DNA of 64,000 nt from Bradyrhizobium amphicarpaeae (GCF_002266435.3 NZ_CP029426.2:2138001-2202000), one strand, 5' to 3'; shown: positions 1 through 9,441, numbered from the stretch's first letter. Made by a program: numbers and translations. The notes: a model not told the origin generated them from the letters alone.

Positions 1-775
1 CGACCTTCTTGACGCCTTTCATGCCGGCGATCTTGGCTTCGTCAAAACTCTTCAGCTTGCCGCCGAACACCGGGCAGTCCTTGATCGCGGCGTTCAGCAT
101 GCCCGGCAGCTTGACGTCGACGCCGTAGATCATGGCGCCAGTGGTCTTGTCGGCGGTGTCGAGCCGCTTCACGCCCTTGCCGATCAGCTTCCAGTCCTTC
201 GGATCCTTCAGCTTGACCTCGGCCGGCGGCGTCAGCTTCGCGGCGGCCTCGGCGACTTTGCCATAAGTCGTGGTCCGGCCCGACGGCGTATGGGTGATGA
301 CGCTGTTCGCGGCCGCGCATTCGGAGACGGGAACCTTCCATGCGTCGGCCGCGGCCTGGATCAGCATCACGCGCGCGGTGGCGCCGCCCTTGCGGACATA
401 GTCCTGCGAGGAGCGGATGCCGCGGCTGCCGCCGGTCGAGAAATCGCCCCAGACGCGCTTGCGGGCGACGCTCTGGCCGGGCGTCGGATATTCGGTCGTG
501 ACCTTGGTCCAGTCGCATTCGAGTTCCTCGGCGACGAGCTGGGCGAGGCCGGTCAGCGAGCCCTGACCCATCTCGGAGCGGGCGATGCGAATCACGACGG
601 TGTCGTCAGGCCTGATTACGACCCAGGCGCCGATCTCGGGCGAGCCGTCGGCGGCGCGGACCGCGGCGGGCCCACCGAAGGGGATGTCGAGGCCGATGGC
701 AAGGCCTGCGCCAAGCGTGGCGCTGCCGATGACGAAGGCACGGCGGTTCATTCTGGGAGAAACATGCTTGTTCAT
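1..775 (-). CDS. Molybdopterin-binding hydroxylase large subunit (isoquinoline 1-oxidoreductase beta-like), 3' end cut off
   Basis: The first 258 or so codons of a large molybdenum hydroxylase subunit run off the left edge. The start ATG at 775-773 is followed by a twin-arginine signal (MNRRAFVIGSATLGAG), so the enzyme is probably exported folded to the periplasm. The next segment (GAWVVIRPDDTVVIRIARSE, then MGQGSL) is typical of the IorB/aldehyde oxidase family, which oxidises aldehydes or N-heterocycles using a molybdopterin cofactor. The small Fe-S subunit ends 11 nt upstream on the same strand, giving the usual small-then-large order. The substrate cannot be told from the sequence. The family call is firm, the exact enzyme is not. 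Confidence 0.85.
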   Translation of the reverse strand, partial: MNKHVSPRMNRRAFVIGSATLGAGLAIGLDIPFGGPAAVRAADGSPEIGAWVVIRPDDTVVIRIARSEMGQGSLTGLAQLVAEELECDWTKVTTEYPTPGQSVARKRVWGDFSTGGSRGIRSSQDYVRKGGATARVMLIQAAADAWKVPVSECAAANSVITHTPSGRTTTYGKVAEAAAKLTPPAEVKLKDPKDWKLIGKGVKRLDTADKTTGAMIYGVDVKLPGMLNAAIKDCPVFGGKLKSFDEAKIAGMKGVKKV

Positions 776-786
776 GGGGCGGCTCC

Positions 787-1236
787 TTACGCGCTTGCGA
801 TCGTGTGGATCGCTTCGCGCACCTGCTGGAAGGTGCCGCAGCGGCAGATATTGGTGATGGCCTCGTCGATATCGGCGTCGGTCGGCTTCGGCTTCTCGCT
901 CAGCAGCGCCGCCACCGCCATGATCATGCCGCTCTGGCAATAGCCGCATTGCGGAACGTCCTGGGCGATCCAGGCTTCCTGCACCTTGTGCAAGGCATCG
1001 CGTGAGCCGAGCCCCTCGATGGTCGTGATTTTCTTGCCCTCGGCTTCGCTGACGGAGACGCCGCAGGAGCGGGACGCGACGCCATCGATGTGCACGGTGC
1101 AGGCGCCGCATTGTGCAATGCCGCAACCGTATTTGGTGCCGGTGAGACCGGCATTCTCGCGGATCGCCCAAAGCAGCGGCGTATCCGGCTCGACGTCGAG
1201 TGTGAAGGTTTTTCCGTTGATTGTTAGGTTTGCCAT
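787..1236 (-). CDS. (2Fe-2S)-binding small subunit of molybdenum hydroxylase
   Basis: This 149-residue protein carries the two [2Fe-2S] sites of xanthine-oxidase-family small subunits. The N-terminal plant-ferredoxin-like site is CGIAQCGAC followed by a Cys near SRSC. The C-terminal site is CGYCQSGM plus CRCGT. It passes electrons from the molybdopterin centre of the adjacent large subunit to an acceptor, usually a membrane cytochrome c in IorAB-type enzymes. I place the start at the ATG 1236-1234 because AGGGGA lies just upstream; an in-frame start nine codons earlier has no such site. The length is normal for the family. It is co-transcribed with the large subunit (11-nt gap). Confidence 0.9.
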   Translation of the reverse strand: MANLTINGKTFTLDVEPDTPLLWAIRENAGLTGTKYGCGIAQCGACTVHIDGVASRSCGVSVSEAEGKKITTIEGLGSRDALHKVQEAWIAQDVPQCGYCQSGMIMAVAALLSEKPKPTDADIDEAITNICRCGTFQQVREAIHTIASA

Positions 1237-1566
1237 CGCAGTCCCCTGATTGGCCCAATCCACCGACTGAACTCAGAGGCGCAATGTGTCCGGCAAATTG
1301 GAACTGTTCAAATCAATAGTGCGAGGGGTGAAATGCAAAGAATTGCGATACCGAAGGAAGATTGTGGGGTGAGCGGTGTTTTGTCTCACCCCCATCATGG
1401 TCGATCCGATCGACTTTCCGCGGGCGCCAGTCCTCAGGCCTGAGGCGACACGCAGCTGTGAACGCGGGTTCCATGCGCTGTCTGGCCACGGCGACAGTTT
1501 GTCCCTTTTGCCGAGATGCAAGGCGCTCGTTGTTTGGTACACTGCGCCGACGCCAGAAGGAGTTCC
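1237..1566. other. Divergent intergenic region (330 bp)
   Basis: This stretch separates the minus-strand hydroxylase genes from the plus-strand radical SAM gene and must hold both promoters. I see no convincing gene. A TTG-N8-CAA element (TTGGAACTGTTCAA, 1298-1311) resembles a FixK/FNR-type box 62 nt from the hydroxylase start, but its fourth base departs from the consensus. Nothing else stands out. Confidence 0.4.
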
Positions 1567-3183
1567 ATGAAATTGCCGAGTCCTAACGTGCTGATGCTGT
1601 ACCCGCTGTTTTCCGCGGAATCCTTTTGGACCTTTGGCGAATCCTGCAAGGTGTTGGGCGTAAAGCGCCCGGCCGCCCCCTTGGGCCTGATCACGGTTGC
1701 CGCGATGCTGCCCGAAAGCTGGACGGTCCGGCTGATCGATTGCAACACGGCGGCCTTCAGCGACGAGGATCTGGCCTGGGCCGACGCCGTCTTCACCGGC
1801 GGGATGTTGCCCCAGCAGGCCGACACGCTGCGCCTCATCGAGATTTGCCGTGCCGCAGGCAAGCCGGTTGTCGTGGGCGGACCGGATCCGACCTCGAGCC
1901 CGCACATCTATGAACGGGCCGACTTCAGGGTGCTCGGCGAAGCCGAGAGCGTCATCGACGATTTCATCGCAGCCTGGGAAGGCGGCGCGCGGTCAGGCAC
2001 CTTCACCGCACCGAAATTCCAGGCGGACGTGACCAAGACGCCGGTGCCGCGTTTCGACTTGCTCAAGTTCGAGGACTATCTCTATCTCGGCGTGCAATAT
2101 TCGCGCGGTTGTCCCTTCACCTGCGAGTTCTGCGACATCATCGAGCTCTATGGCCGCGTGCCGCGGACCAAGACGATCGAGCAGATGTTCGTCGAGCTCG
2201 AGAAGCTCTATCAGATGGGCTATCGCGGCCATCTCGACTTCGTCGACGACAATTTCATCGGCAACAAGAAGTCGCTGCGGCAGTTCCTGCCGAAACTCGC
2301 GGAATGGCAGCGGAGCCACGGCTATCCGTTCGAATTGTCGACCGAGGCGTCGGTCAACCTCGCCGACGATCCGGAGCTTCTGGATCTGATGGGTGCGGCG
2401 AATTTCTTCGCCATCTTCGTCGGCATCGAAAGTCCGGATCCGGCGACGCTGGTCGCGATGCGGAAGAAGCAGAACACCCGGCGCAACATCGCCGAGAGCA
2501 TCCACAAGATCTACGCCGCCGGCATGCTCGTCACCGCGGGCTTCATCGTCGGCTTCGACAACGAGAAGGTCTCCATGGCGGACGCCATGATAGACTTCAT
2601 CGAGGAAGCCGCGATTCCCGTCAGCATGGTCGGACTGCTCTATGCCTTGCCGAACACGCAGCTGACGCGCCGCCTGGAGCGCGAAGGCCGGCTCCACACC
2701 GGCCACGATGTGGCGCCGACCATCGGCGCCGATCAGTGCACGGCCGGAATCAATTTCGATCCTTTGCGCCCGCTGCGCGACATCCTGATGGACTACAAGC
2801 GTGTGCTGGAACACGTCTACAGCCCGGCCGCCTATGCGGGACGCGTCGACCGCTTGATGACGCTGCTCGACCGTTCGCGGCAGCGCGACGAACTCGCGGA
2901 AGGGGATATCCGCGCCAAGCTTGGTGCGATGGAGACCGTGCATCGTGTCGTCTCCGCGCTTCCCGAAGCGCGCGGGCCGCTGTGGCAGACGTTCATGAAC
3001 TGCGCCAAGCGCGACACGTCATCGGCGCGCATTGCGGTCCAGATGATCGCCGCCTATGCCCATCTCGGACCGTTCTCCCGCAAGGTCATTGCCGCCATCG
3101 ACGAGCGACTGGCGGCGCTGGACGAGCAGGTGCCGAGTCCGGCTCTGGCTGCGGACGCGACCGAGGCTCGACATCTGGCCTGA
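1567..3183 (+). CDS. B12-binding-domain radical SAM protein
   Basis: This 538-residue protein has an N-terminal cobalamin-binding-like Rossmann region (residues about 1-150) and then a radical SAM core. The cluster motif RGCPFTCEFC has its three Cys at about 182, 186 and 189. The spacing and the following DII(E)LYGR...PRTKT stretch match the family that includes hopanoid C-2 methylase HpnP and relatives with a C-terminal DUF4070-type region. Such enzymes use S-adenosylmethionine and often cobalamin to methylate or rearrange unactivated carbons. The start is the ATG preceded by AGAAGGAG; an in-frame start 17 codons upstream lacks such a site. It appears to be a single-gene unit. HpnP itself is possible but not shown; a paralogue with unknown substrate is more cautious. 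Confidence 0.85.
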   Translation: MKLPSPNVLMLYPLFSAESFWTFGESCKVLGVKRPAAPLGLITVAAMLPESWTVRLIDCNTAAFSDEDLAWADAVFTGGMLPQQADTLRLIEICRAAGKPVVVGGPDPTSSPHIYERADFRVLGEAESVIDDFIAAWEGGARSGTFTAPKFQADVTKTPVPRFDLLKFEDYLYLGVQYSRGCPFTCEFCDIIELYGRVPRTKTIEQMFVELEKLYQMGYRGHLDFVDDNFIGNKKSLRQFLPKLAEWQRSHGYPFELSTEASVNLADDPELLDLMGAANFFAIFVGIESPDPATLVAMRKKQNTRRNIAESIHKIYAAGMLVTAGFIVGFDNEKVSMADAMIDFIEEAAIPVSMVGLLYALPNTQLTRRLEREGRLHTGHDVAPTIGADQCTAGINFDPLRPLRDILMDYKRVLEHVYSPAAYAGRVDRLMTLLDRSRQRDELAEGDIRAKLGAMETVHRVVSALPEARGPLWQTFMNCAKRDTSSARIAVQMIAAYAHLGPFSRKVIAAIDERLAALDEQVPSPALAADATEARHLA

Positions 3184-3444
3184 GATCCGCAGCGCGATTG
3201 GAACCGGCCACAATGCAGTGATGCGCTGTCCGGCGTGCCGCCGGCTATCAAAGTGGCTGTCATGTGTGAGATCCCGGCTTGACAGCCGGACAACCTCAAG
3301 CTGATCCTTCATCGAAACGACACCGGGCCTGCTGCGATCTTCGGCGGCTGGACGTTCCGCGCGGGCATTTGGTCCGCGAGGCTCAGTGACCGTCTGCAAT
3401 TGCGACCGACGTCATTGCCAGAAAAGCTTTAGCGGGGTTGAGCC

Positions 3445-5640
3445 ATGTTCAAGAAGGTCATCCTCGGGTCGGTTGCGCTGATCGTCGTGGCGGTGCTGGT
3501 CTTCGCATATCTGCCTTCCTTCATCGCCGATTCCATCTACAAGAACGTCGACGACATCACCGATGGCGAAATGCCCGCCACCATCACGGCCTTTCAGTCG
3601 GGGCCGGACGTCGTCAGCACCATCGGTGGCAGCGGCGAGGGCTTGAACTGCAGCCTGCCGCGCTGGGCCAACATATTCTTCGACGGCGGCAGGGATTCCA
3701 ACCAGAAGCGCCATCTCGTCCTGCAGCGCTTCAGGCAGGCCTGCGTCTTTCACGACCTGTGCTATCGCCATGGCCTTGCGACCTATGGCTATAACCAGAA
3801 CGACTGCGACCGCATTCTGCAGAACGCGGCTTTTCGACTCTGTCTCTACATACGAAACGGCAATCAGGAGAGCAGTGCGGCGCGCTGTCAGACCGACTCC
3901 AAGATGGTTCTGGCCGGCGTGAGTCTCGGAGGATACGACGCCTTTCGCGGTTGGGACCGATCGACCTATTTCGAATTCGATTCCGACCCGTCGCGGTCGA
4001 ACGGATTTCTGGTCAGTCGCGTGGTGGATCATCCCTTCAAGGCGATCGCGCCGGCCCAATACGGCAGCGATCCTGATCAGGTCATTCTCATGTTCGAGAA
4101 CCTGCGCTCCAATCTAGCGGTGACCTGCATCACCTGCGCGAGCGTGCCCGTTCTCGACTGGACGACCGATCCCAATGCCGTCAGCGCCGAATTGCGCTCG
4201 GTCGGCGTGACGCGGCTGCCGGAAGCGCTGCTCAAGCGCGAGCCCATGCTGTCCGAGACCATGCCGGTCTGGTTGCCGCCGCGCCGCCGGCACGCGGCGC
4301 CGCATCTCCTGGTCGATGCAGCGGGCAAGGATCATCTGGTCTGGATGAGCCGGAATAATCCGCAGGACAGCATGTCCTGTATCGTCGGCGCCGATGCGGC
4401 GCACCTCCTCACCAATACGCTTCCGGCCCGGGATCTCTGCTCAGCCGACGCGGGCCCGTCGCTCAGCAGGGTGGAGGTCGACATGTTCGCGACCTCTCCG
4501 CTGCCGATGGAAGTGCCGGGAAGTCCGGATCTCATCTACGCGACGTCGATCAGCGCACAGAAGACAAAGGAGCAGCATCTGAGCTTCTGCTCCCGCTCTG
4601 CCTCCAGGAAGGTCGAGGAGTCCGACGGCGACGACCAGTCCAAATGCGTCACCTTCCCCGAACCGGAGGTTCGCAACGGCGCGGCGCTCGGTGCATTTCA
4701 GAACTTTCCGCTGGTTCGCGCCGGACGGCAGATCTATTTCGCGCGGGACATCGATCAGCGGACGGACTCGCCGCTGACAGCCGCCTGGCAGCGCGCCTTC
4801 GGCAACAGCTTTTCGCCCGACGGCGCCCTGCTCGTGATCGACGTTGCGCCGCCGCTCGCCGCCAAAGGGCCTCTTTCGGCCAAGCTGAAGAAGATCGTCC
4901 GCTTCAACATCGACGATCGCTTCGATCCGATGATGCCGATCACGCGCAAGGTGGACGATTTGCGTTTCCTGAGCCTCGAGGCGTCGAAGTCGAGTGTCCA
5001 TCTTCGCACGATCGACTTCGCCAGGGACAACCCCTCGGTCGGCAATGCACGGCTGACGATGGGGAATGGTGACGTGGAACTGGACCGCTCGTGGGCGGAG
5101 AGGCCCGTGCTGGTGCTTGAGACCAGGGAGGCGCGACCGAGGACCAAGCTGGTGTTCTCGCGTGGGGAAATCGCGATCGAACCGGGCAAGCCGGAGGTGT
5201 CCCGCGCGACGACCGAAGTGTTGACGCTGCAAGCCCTGGTTTTCGAACGCGATGCCGCCGCGCCGTCGGATGCGCCGTTCGAGAAATCGGCCGGCGCGGC
5301 ATGCCGGATCGCCTATGAGTTCGAGGCAAACCACACCGACTGGCCGTGCTATCGCGCCTTCGACCCCGACCGCACGATGCGGGCCTCGCCGGCGACGCGG
5401 ATGCAGGCCTCCCAGACGCTGGTTGGGCGATTCGGCCAAGGCGGCGGTCATGGCCTCGCATTTCCCGATCTCTGCCTGAAGTCGGAGCCGATCATCCTGA
5501 CGCCGCAAGGAGGCACGTTTGTGCCCCTGAGCGAGACTGCGGGCTGGAACGGCCCGCCAAGGCTGAAACGGACGATCAAATGCGAGCCGCTCGATGCCGC
5601 GGCCCTCGTGAGCCGTCCGATCGCGCAGAAGGTCCCATGA
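3445..5640 (+). CDS. Membrane-anchored protein with phospholipase A2-like His-Asp motif
   Basis: This 731-residue protein begins with one transmembrane segment (residues about 5-23) and the rest is probably periplasmic. Residues 100-107 read CVFHDLCY, with an Asp-Cys pair at 120-121. This is the layout of the phospholipase A2 active site, where His and the next Asp form the catalytic dyad and flanking Cys form disulfides. A Cys-rich stretch follows to about residue 160. The remaining 550 residues look like an extended beta-rich region with scattered Cys and no family I recognise. PLA2 enzymes hydrolyse the sn-2 ester of phospholipids; whether this one does so is inference from the motif. The gene stands alone, with 261 bp of unremarkable sequence before it and a convergent MFS gene after it. 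Confidence 0.65.
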   Translation: MFKKVILGSVALIVVAVLVFAYLPSFIADSIYKNVDDITDGEMPATITAFQSGPDVVSTIGGSGEGLNCSLPRWANIFFDGGRDSNQKRHLVLQRFRQACVFHDLCYRHGLATYGYNQNDCDRILQNAAFRLCLYIRNGNQESSAARCQTDSKMVLAGVSLGGYDAFRGWDRSTYFEFDSDPSRSNGFLVSRVVDHPFKAIAPAQYGSDPDQVILMFENLRSNLAVTCITCASVPVLDWTTDPNAVSAELRSVGVTRLPEALLKREPMLSETMPVWLPPRRRHAAPHLLVDAAGKDHLVWMSRNNPQDSMSCIVGADAAHLLTNTLPARDLCSADAGPSLSRVEVDMFATSPLPMEVPGSPDLIYATSISAQKTKEQHLSFCSRSASRKVEESDGDDQSKCVTFPEPEVRNGAALGAFQNFPLVRAGRQIYFARDIDQRTDSPLTAAWQRAFGNSFSPDGALLVIDVAPPLAAKGPLSAKLKKIVRFNIDDRFDPMMPITRKVDDLRFLSLEASKSSVHLRTIDFARDNPSVGNARLTMGNGDVELDRSWAERPVLVLETREARPRTKLVFSRGEIAIEPGKPEVSRATTEVLTLQALVFERDAAAPSDAPFEKSAGAACRIAYEFEANHTDWPCYRAFDPDRTMRASPATRMQASQTLVGRFGQGGGHGLAFPDLCLKSEPIILTPQGGTFVPLSETAGWNGPPRLKRTIKCEPLDAAALVSRPIAQKVP

Positions 5641-5678
5641 AGGGCGGTGCGCCGATCGAGGGCGCGAGCCTGTTCGGT

Positions 5679-7067
5679 CTACTTCACCGCCAGCCGCAGG
5701 AAGCTCATCACGCTGCCGAGTGCTGCGAAGCCGGCACCGAGCGCCAGCGCGACGGTTGCGCCGTCGTGGCCGGCGAGCCCGAAGCAGAGCGCCGCGAGGG
5801 CCGCCCCTGTCGTCTGTCCCGTCAGGCGCGCGGTCGCGACGATGCCCGAGGCGCTGCCGCTCCTGTGCGGCGGCGCGCTTGACATCACCGCCTTCATGTT
5901 CGGCGCCTGGAAGAAGCCGAAACCCATGCCGCAGATCACCATCCGCCAGATGATGTCGGCAATGGCGGGGTTGGCCGGAAGCGACGCGAGCAGCGCCATG
6001 CCGATGCCGAGCAGCACCAGGCCGATGCCGCCGAGCACGCCGACCGAATGGCGGTCGGACAGGCGCCCCGCGATCGGCGCCATGATGCCGACCACCAGCG
6101 GCCACGGTGTCATGAAGAAGCCGGTCTCGACCTGCGAGCGCCCGAGCACGTCTTCGAAATAGAACGGCAGCGAGACGAAGGCGAGGCCCTGTACGGCGAA
6201 GGAGCACACCGCGGTCGCGGCCGACAGTGCGAACATCGGCCGGCTGAACAGGTCGATCGGCAACATCGGCGCCGGGTGATCGGCGTGACGGCGCGTCAGG
6301 ATGAAGCCGAGCACGAGGGCCGTGACCAGCTCGATGCCCACGACCAGCGGCGACAGATTATGCGCGGCGCTGCCGATGCCGGTGATGAACAGGCCGAGGC
6401 AGGCCGACGCCAGGATCGCGCCCAGAAAGTCGAACCCGTGATCGGCGCGCGGCGTTTTCGGCAGCATTGCAAAGCCAATCCCGGTCGCGACGAGGCCGAA
6501 CGGGATGTTGACGGCGAACAGCCACGGCCACGGGCCGATCGCCAGGATCGCGGAAGCGATCGTGGGTCCGATGGTGAAGGCGGTCGCGACCACCAGCGCG
6601 TTGTGGCCAAAGCCGCGGCCGAGCATCCGTCCGGGATAGACGAAGCGCACCAGGGCCGTGTTGACGCTCATGATGCCGCTGGCCCCGAGCCCCTGCAGCG
6701 TGCGCGCGACCAGCAGGCTGTCCAGCGACCACGCCACCGCGCAGAGCAGCGAGGCGATGGTGAACAGGATCAGGCCGCCGAGATAGATGCGCTGGTGCCC
6801 GACGATCTCGCCGAGCGCGCCGAGCGGCAGCAGCGTCGCCACCAGCGCGATCTGGTAGACGTTGACCACCCAGACCGACTGCTCCGGCGAGACATGCAGA
6901 TCGGCGGCAATGGCGGGCAGGGCGATGTTGGCGATCGCGGTGTCGAGCGAGGCCATCGCCAGCGCGGTGAAGATCGCGGCGATCGCCCAGCGCCGCTGCG
7001 CGCGCGGCAGGCCGTCAGCGGTGGTATGGTCGGGCTCGCGCGCGGCGGCAGGTAACGTGATTGTCAT
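5679..7067 (-). CDS. MFS transporter, DHA2 (EmrB/QacA-like) family
   Basis: This roughly 462-residue multispanning protein has about 14 hydrophobic segments. The N-terminal half carries SLDTAIANIALPAIA (motif D1-like) and the loop region GEIVGHQRIYLGG; RLTGQTTGAA near the end is typical of 14-TM drug exporters. It most likely expels small toxic compounds in exchange for protons. The start at 7067 gives a normal cytoplasmic N terminus. An in-frame ATG at 7160 would add 31 residues, and the ribosome binding sites do not decide between them. No regulator gene lies directly beside it. It is divergent from the dehydrogenase gene that follows. Confidence 0.9.
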   Translation of the reverse strand: MTITLPAAAREPDHTTADGLPRAQRRWAIAAIFTALAMASLDTAIANIALPAIAADLHVSPEQSVWVVNVYQIALVATLLPLGALGEIVGHQRIYLGGLILFTIASLLCAVAWSLDSLLVARTLQGLGASGIMSVNTALVRFVYPGRMLGRGFGHNALVVATAFTIGPTIASAILAIGPWPWLFAVNIPFGLVATGIGFAMLPKTPRADHGFDFLGAILASACLGLFITGIGSAAHNLSPLVVGIELVTALVLGFILTRRHADHPAPMLPIDLFSRPMFALSAATAVCSFAVQGLAFVSLPFYFEDVLGRSQVETGFFMTPWPLVVGIMAPIAGRLSDRHSVGVLGGIGLVLLGIGMALLASLPANPAIADIIWRMVICGMGFGFFQAPNMKAVMSSAPPHRSGSASGIVATARLTGQTTGAALAALCFGLAGHDGATVALALGAGFAALGSVMSFLRLAVK

Positions 7068-7252
7068 TGCCCTGGTGTCATTGCGTTCGCGCGTTGCCCC
7101 GGCGGCGATGCGATAGCGGAATTTGGCATGTACTACGGCTGGCTTCGCTTCCACAGGCATATGCCTGCATGCGGTGTATGCGTGAAGCTGAGGCGATGCC
7201 GGCTCACGCTGGCGTATGATCGCGCCGCTGCTGCAATTGTCAGGGGATCGCC

Positions 7253-8314
7253 ATGCAAATCGTCGTTCTGCCCGGTGACGGCATCGGGCCCGAGATCACG
7301 ACTGCGACATCGGGTGTGCTGCGCGCGGCGTCCGAGCGCTTCCAGCTCAATTTGCGCCTGGAGGAGCATGCGGTCGGGCATGCGAGCCTGAAGCTGTCAG
7401 GCACGACCGTGCGCCCCGAACTGCTCGACATCGTCCGCGCCGCCGACGGCCTGATCCTGGGCCCGACCGCGACCTTCGACTTCAAGGACGAGGCGCATGG
7501 CGAGATCAACCCGTCCCGGCACTTCCGAAAGAACCTCGACCTCTACGCCAATGTCAGGCCCGCGCGGACCTATCCGGGCAGGCCGGGCCGCATCGGTGAT
7601 TTCGACCTCGTCGTCGTCCGCGAGAACACCGAAGGCTTCTACGCCGACCGTAACATGGAGCAGGGCAACGGCGAGATGCTGGTGACGCCCGATGTCGTGA
7701 TCTCGCTGCGACGGATCACGCGCCTCTGCTGCGAGCGCATCGCGCACGCTGCCTGCCGTCTGGCGATGAAACGGCGCAAGCATCTCACAATCGTGCACAA
7801 GGCCAATGTGCTCAAGATCGGGGACGGCATGTTCCTCGACATTTGCCGCGAGGCCGCGAAGGCCTATCCCGGGCTCGCGGTCGACGACATCCTGGTCGAC
7901 GCCATGATGGCGCATGTGGTCCGCAACCCGGATCGCTTCGACGTCATCGTCGCCACCAACATGTTCGGCGACATCCTGTCCGATCTCACGGCGGAGCTGT
8001 CCGGCAGCCTCGGCCTCGGCGGCTCGCTCAATGTCGGCGACCGCTACGCCATGGCGCAAGCCGCGCACGGCTCGGCGCCCGACATCGCCGGTCAGGACGT
8101 CGCCAATCCGGTCTCGCTGATCCTGTCGACGGCCTTGCTGCTCGCCTGGCACGGCGAGAGAAGCGGCGCCGTCCGCTACGAGGAGGCCGCACGCGCGATC
8201 GAGGCGGCGGTGGCGAAGGCGCTTGGCGAGGGCAGGGCGACGCGCGATGTCGGCGGCAGGCTCGGCACGATCGCGGCGGGGGCGGCGATTGCGGAGGCTC
8301 TCAGCGCGGGGTGA
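7253..8314 (+). CDS. Isocitrate/isopropylmalate dehydrogenase family protein
   Basis: This 353-residue protein belongs to the beta-decarboxylating dehydrogenase family. It starts with VVLPGDGIGPEI, contains the substrate/metal-binding RENTEGFYADR segment near residue 125, and later has NMFGDILSD and AAHGSAPDIAG. These enzymes oxidatively decarboxylate 3-substituted malates using NAD(P) and a divalent metal. The central residues fit a non-leuB, non-icd homologue (tartrate dehydrogenase or homoisocitrate-like), so the substrate is left open. AGGGG precedes the ATG at a good distance. A hairpin plus T-run about 60 bp after the stop would end the transcript. Confidence 0.88.
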   Translation: MQIVVLPGDGIGPEITTATSGVLRAASERFQLNLRLEEHAVGHASLKLSGTTVRPELLDIVRAADGLILGPTATFDFKDEAHGEINPSRHFRKNLDLYANVRPARTYPGRPGRIGDFDLVVVRENTEGFYADRNMEQGNGEMLVTPDVVISLRRITRLCCERIAHAACRLAMKRRKHLTIVHKANVLKIGDGMFLDICREAAKAYPGLAVDDILVDAMMAHVVRNPDRFDVIVATNMFGDILSDLTAELSGSLGLGGSLNVGDRYAMAQAAHGSAPDIAGQDVANPVSLILSTALLLAWHGERSGAVRYEEAARAIEAAVAKALGEGRATRDVGGRLGTIAAGAAIAEALSAG

Positions 8315-8375
8315 GCGAAATATTCTTTGGCCGCTCCATGCGAAATTCGAAAAACAACCCCATGCACAGTAGAAC

Positions 8376-8398
8376 GCCCTTGATCAACAAGGGCTTTT
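8376..8398 (+). terminator. Rho-independent terminator
   Basis: A 7-bp perfect stem (GCCCTTG / CAAGGGC) with a 5-base loop is followed at once by TTTT. It lies 61 bp after the dehydrogenase stop. The surrounding 8339-8475 sequence resembles an intergenic repeat I associate with Bradyrhizobium genomes, so the hairpin may belong to that repeat and serve as a terminator secondarily. Confidence 0.6.
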
Positions 8399-8537
8399 CG
8401 AGCCGCCGCGCGAGCGCATTCGCAGTGGTGATCGGTTTGACACGTCGGGCAAAACAGCCGCGCAATGCTGATATGGTCGTGACGTCAAGCTGCGCTGCCT
8501 GCGATCCGAAGTCGGCAGCGCCGTTGACCGCCCGAGA

Positions 8538-9284
8538 TCACGCCGATCCCAGGCCGCCATCGACGGCGACCACCTGACCGGTGACCCACGCCGAAGCGGG
8601 TCCGGCGAGCTGGACGATCCATTCAGCGACATCATCGGGCACGCCGCGGCGGCCGAGCGGGATGCTGGCGCGCTCCTGTTCCTCGACCGCTGAAGCCTGC
8701 TCCGCCGACAATCCCATCATGCCCGTCAGTGCACCCGTCTCCGTTGGACCTGGTGCAACGGCGTTGACCCTGATCCCGAACGGGGCCAGCTCCAGGGCCC
8801 AGCATCGCGTCAGGTGCTCCACGGCGGCTTTGCTGGCCGCGTAGTGAGATAGTCCCGCCGCGGCCTTGTGCCCGAAGGTGCTGGAGACGTTGACGATCGC
8901 ACCGCGCCTTGACTTGAGGTGAGGAAGCGCTGCCGACGCAAGCAGACTTGGGCCGAGCACGTTGACGGCGAAGATGTCTGTGATGCGATCGGCGGTCGCA
9001 TCGGCGAGCGGCAGGATCGCGCCGGCGCCGGCATTGTTGACCAGCGCGTCGAGGCGGCCCCATTTGTCGAGTGCCTTCGCGATGGTTCGCTTGGCGTCTT
9101 CGGCGGACGCCGCATCCGCCGTCATTCCCACAACATTCTCGTGTTGCAGCATGGTCTCCTGGATCAGGCTCGCCCGGCGGCCGGTGATGAGCACCTGGTA
9201 GCCCTGTTTCGCGAAGCGCAGCGCCGCCGCCCGGCCGATACCTGAAGTGCCGCCAGTGACGACGACGACCTTTTGATCTTGCAT
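8538..9284 (-). CDS. Short-chain dehydrogenase/reductase
   Basis: This 248-residue classical SDR has the nucleotide-binding TGGTSGIG at residues 10-17, NNAGAG, the catalytic YAASK motif and a C-terminal VVAVDGGLGSA. All catalytic elements are intact. SDRs interconvert alcohols and ketones with NAD(P)H; the substrate is unknown. It is the last gene of a minus-strand set (alpha/beta hydrolase, flavoprotein, metallo-hydrolase, SDR), separated from the metallo-hydrolase by 157 bp, so it may have its own promoter. The set lies downstream of an AraC regulator on the same strand. Confidence 0.9.
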   Translation of the reverse strand: MQDQKVVVVTGGTSGIGRAAALRFAKQGYQVLITGRRASLIQETMLQHENVVGMTADAASAEDAKRTIAKALDKWGRLDALVNNAGAGAILPLADATADRITDIFAVNVLGPSLLASAALPHLKSRRGAIVNVSSTFGHKAAAGLSHYAASKAAVEHLTRCWALELAPFGIRVNAVAPGPTETGALTGMMGLSAEQASAVEEQERASIPLGRRGVPDDVAEWIVQLAGPASAWVTGQVVAVDGGLGSA

Positions 9285-9441
9285 GTTCTTGTCTCTCGTG
9301 CGGCCGACCGCACCAATTGGTCAGAGTTTGCAGGTCGCGGCGGCCGAATCTCGATGTTGCGGCCGCCGTGATGGGCGTGACCCGGAAGGGGCGCGCTCGA
9401 TTATCCCGGGCGCGCGCTCCGGTTCAGTCTGTCCTTGGTGG

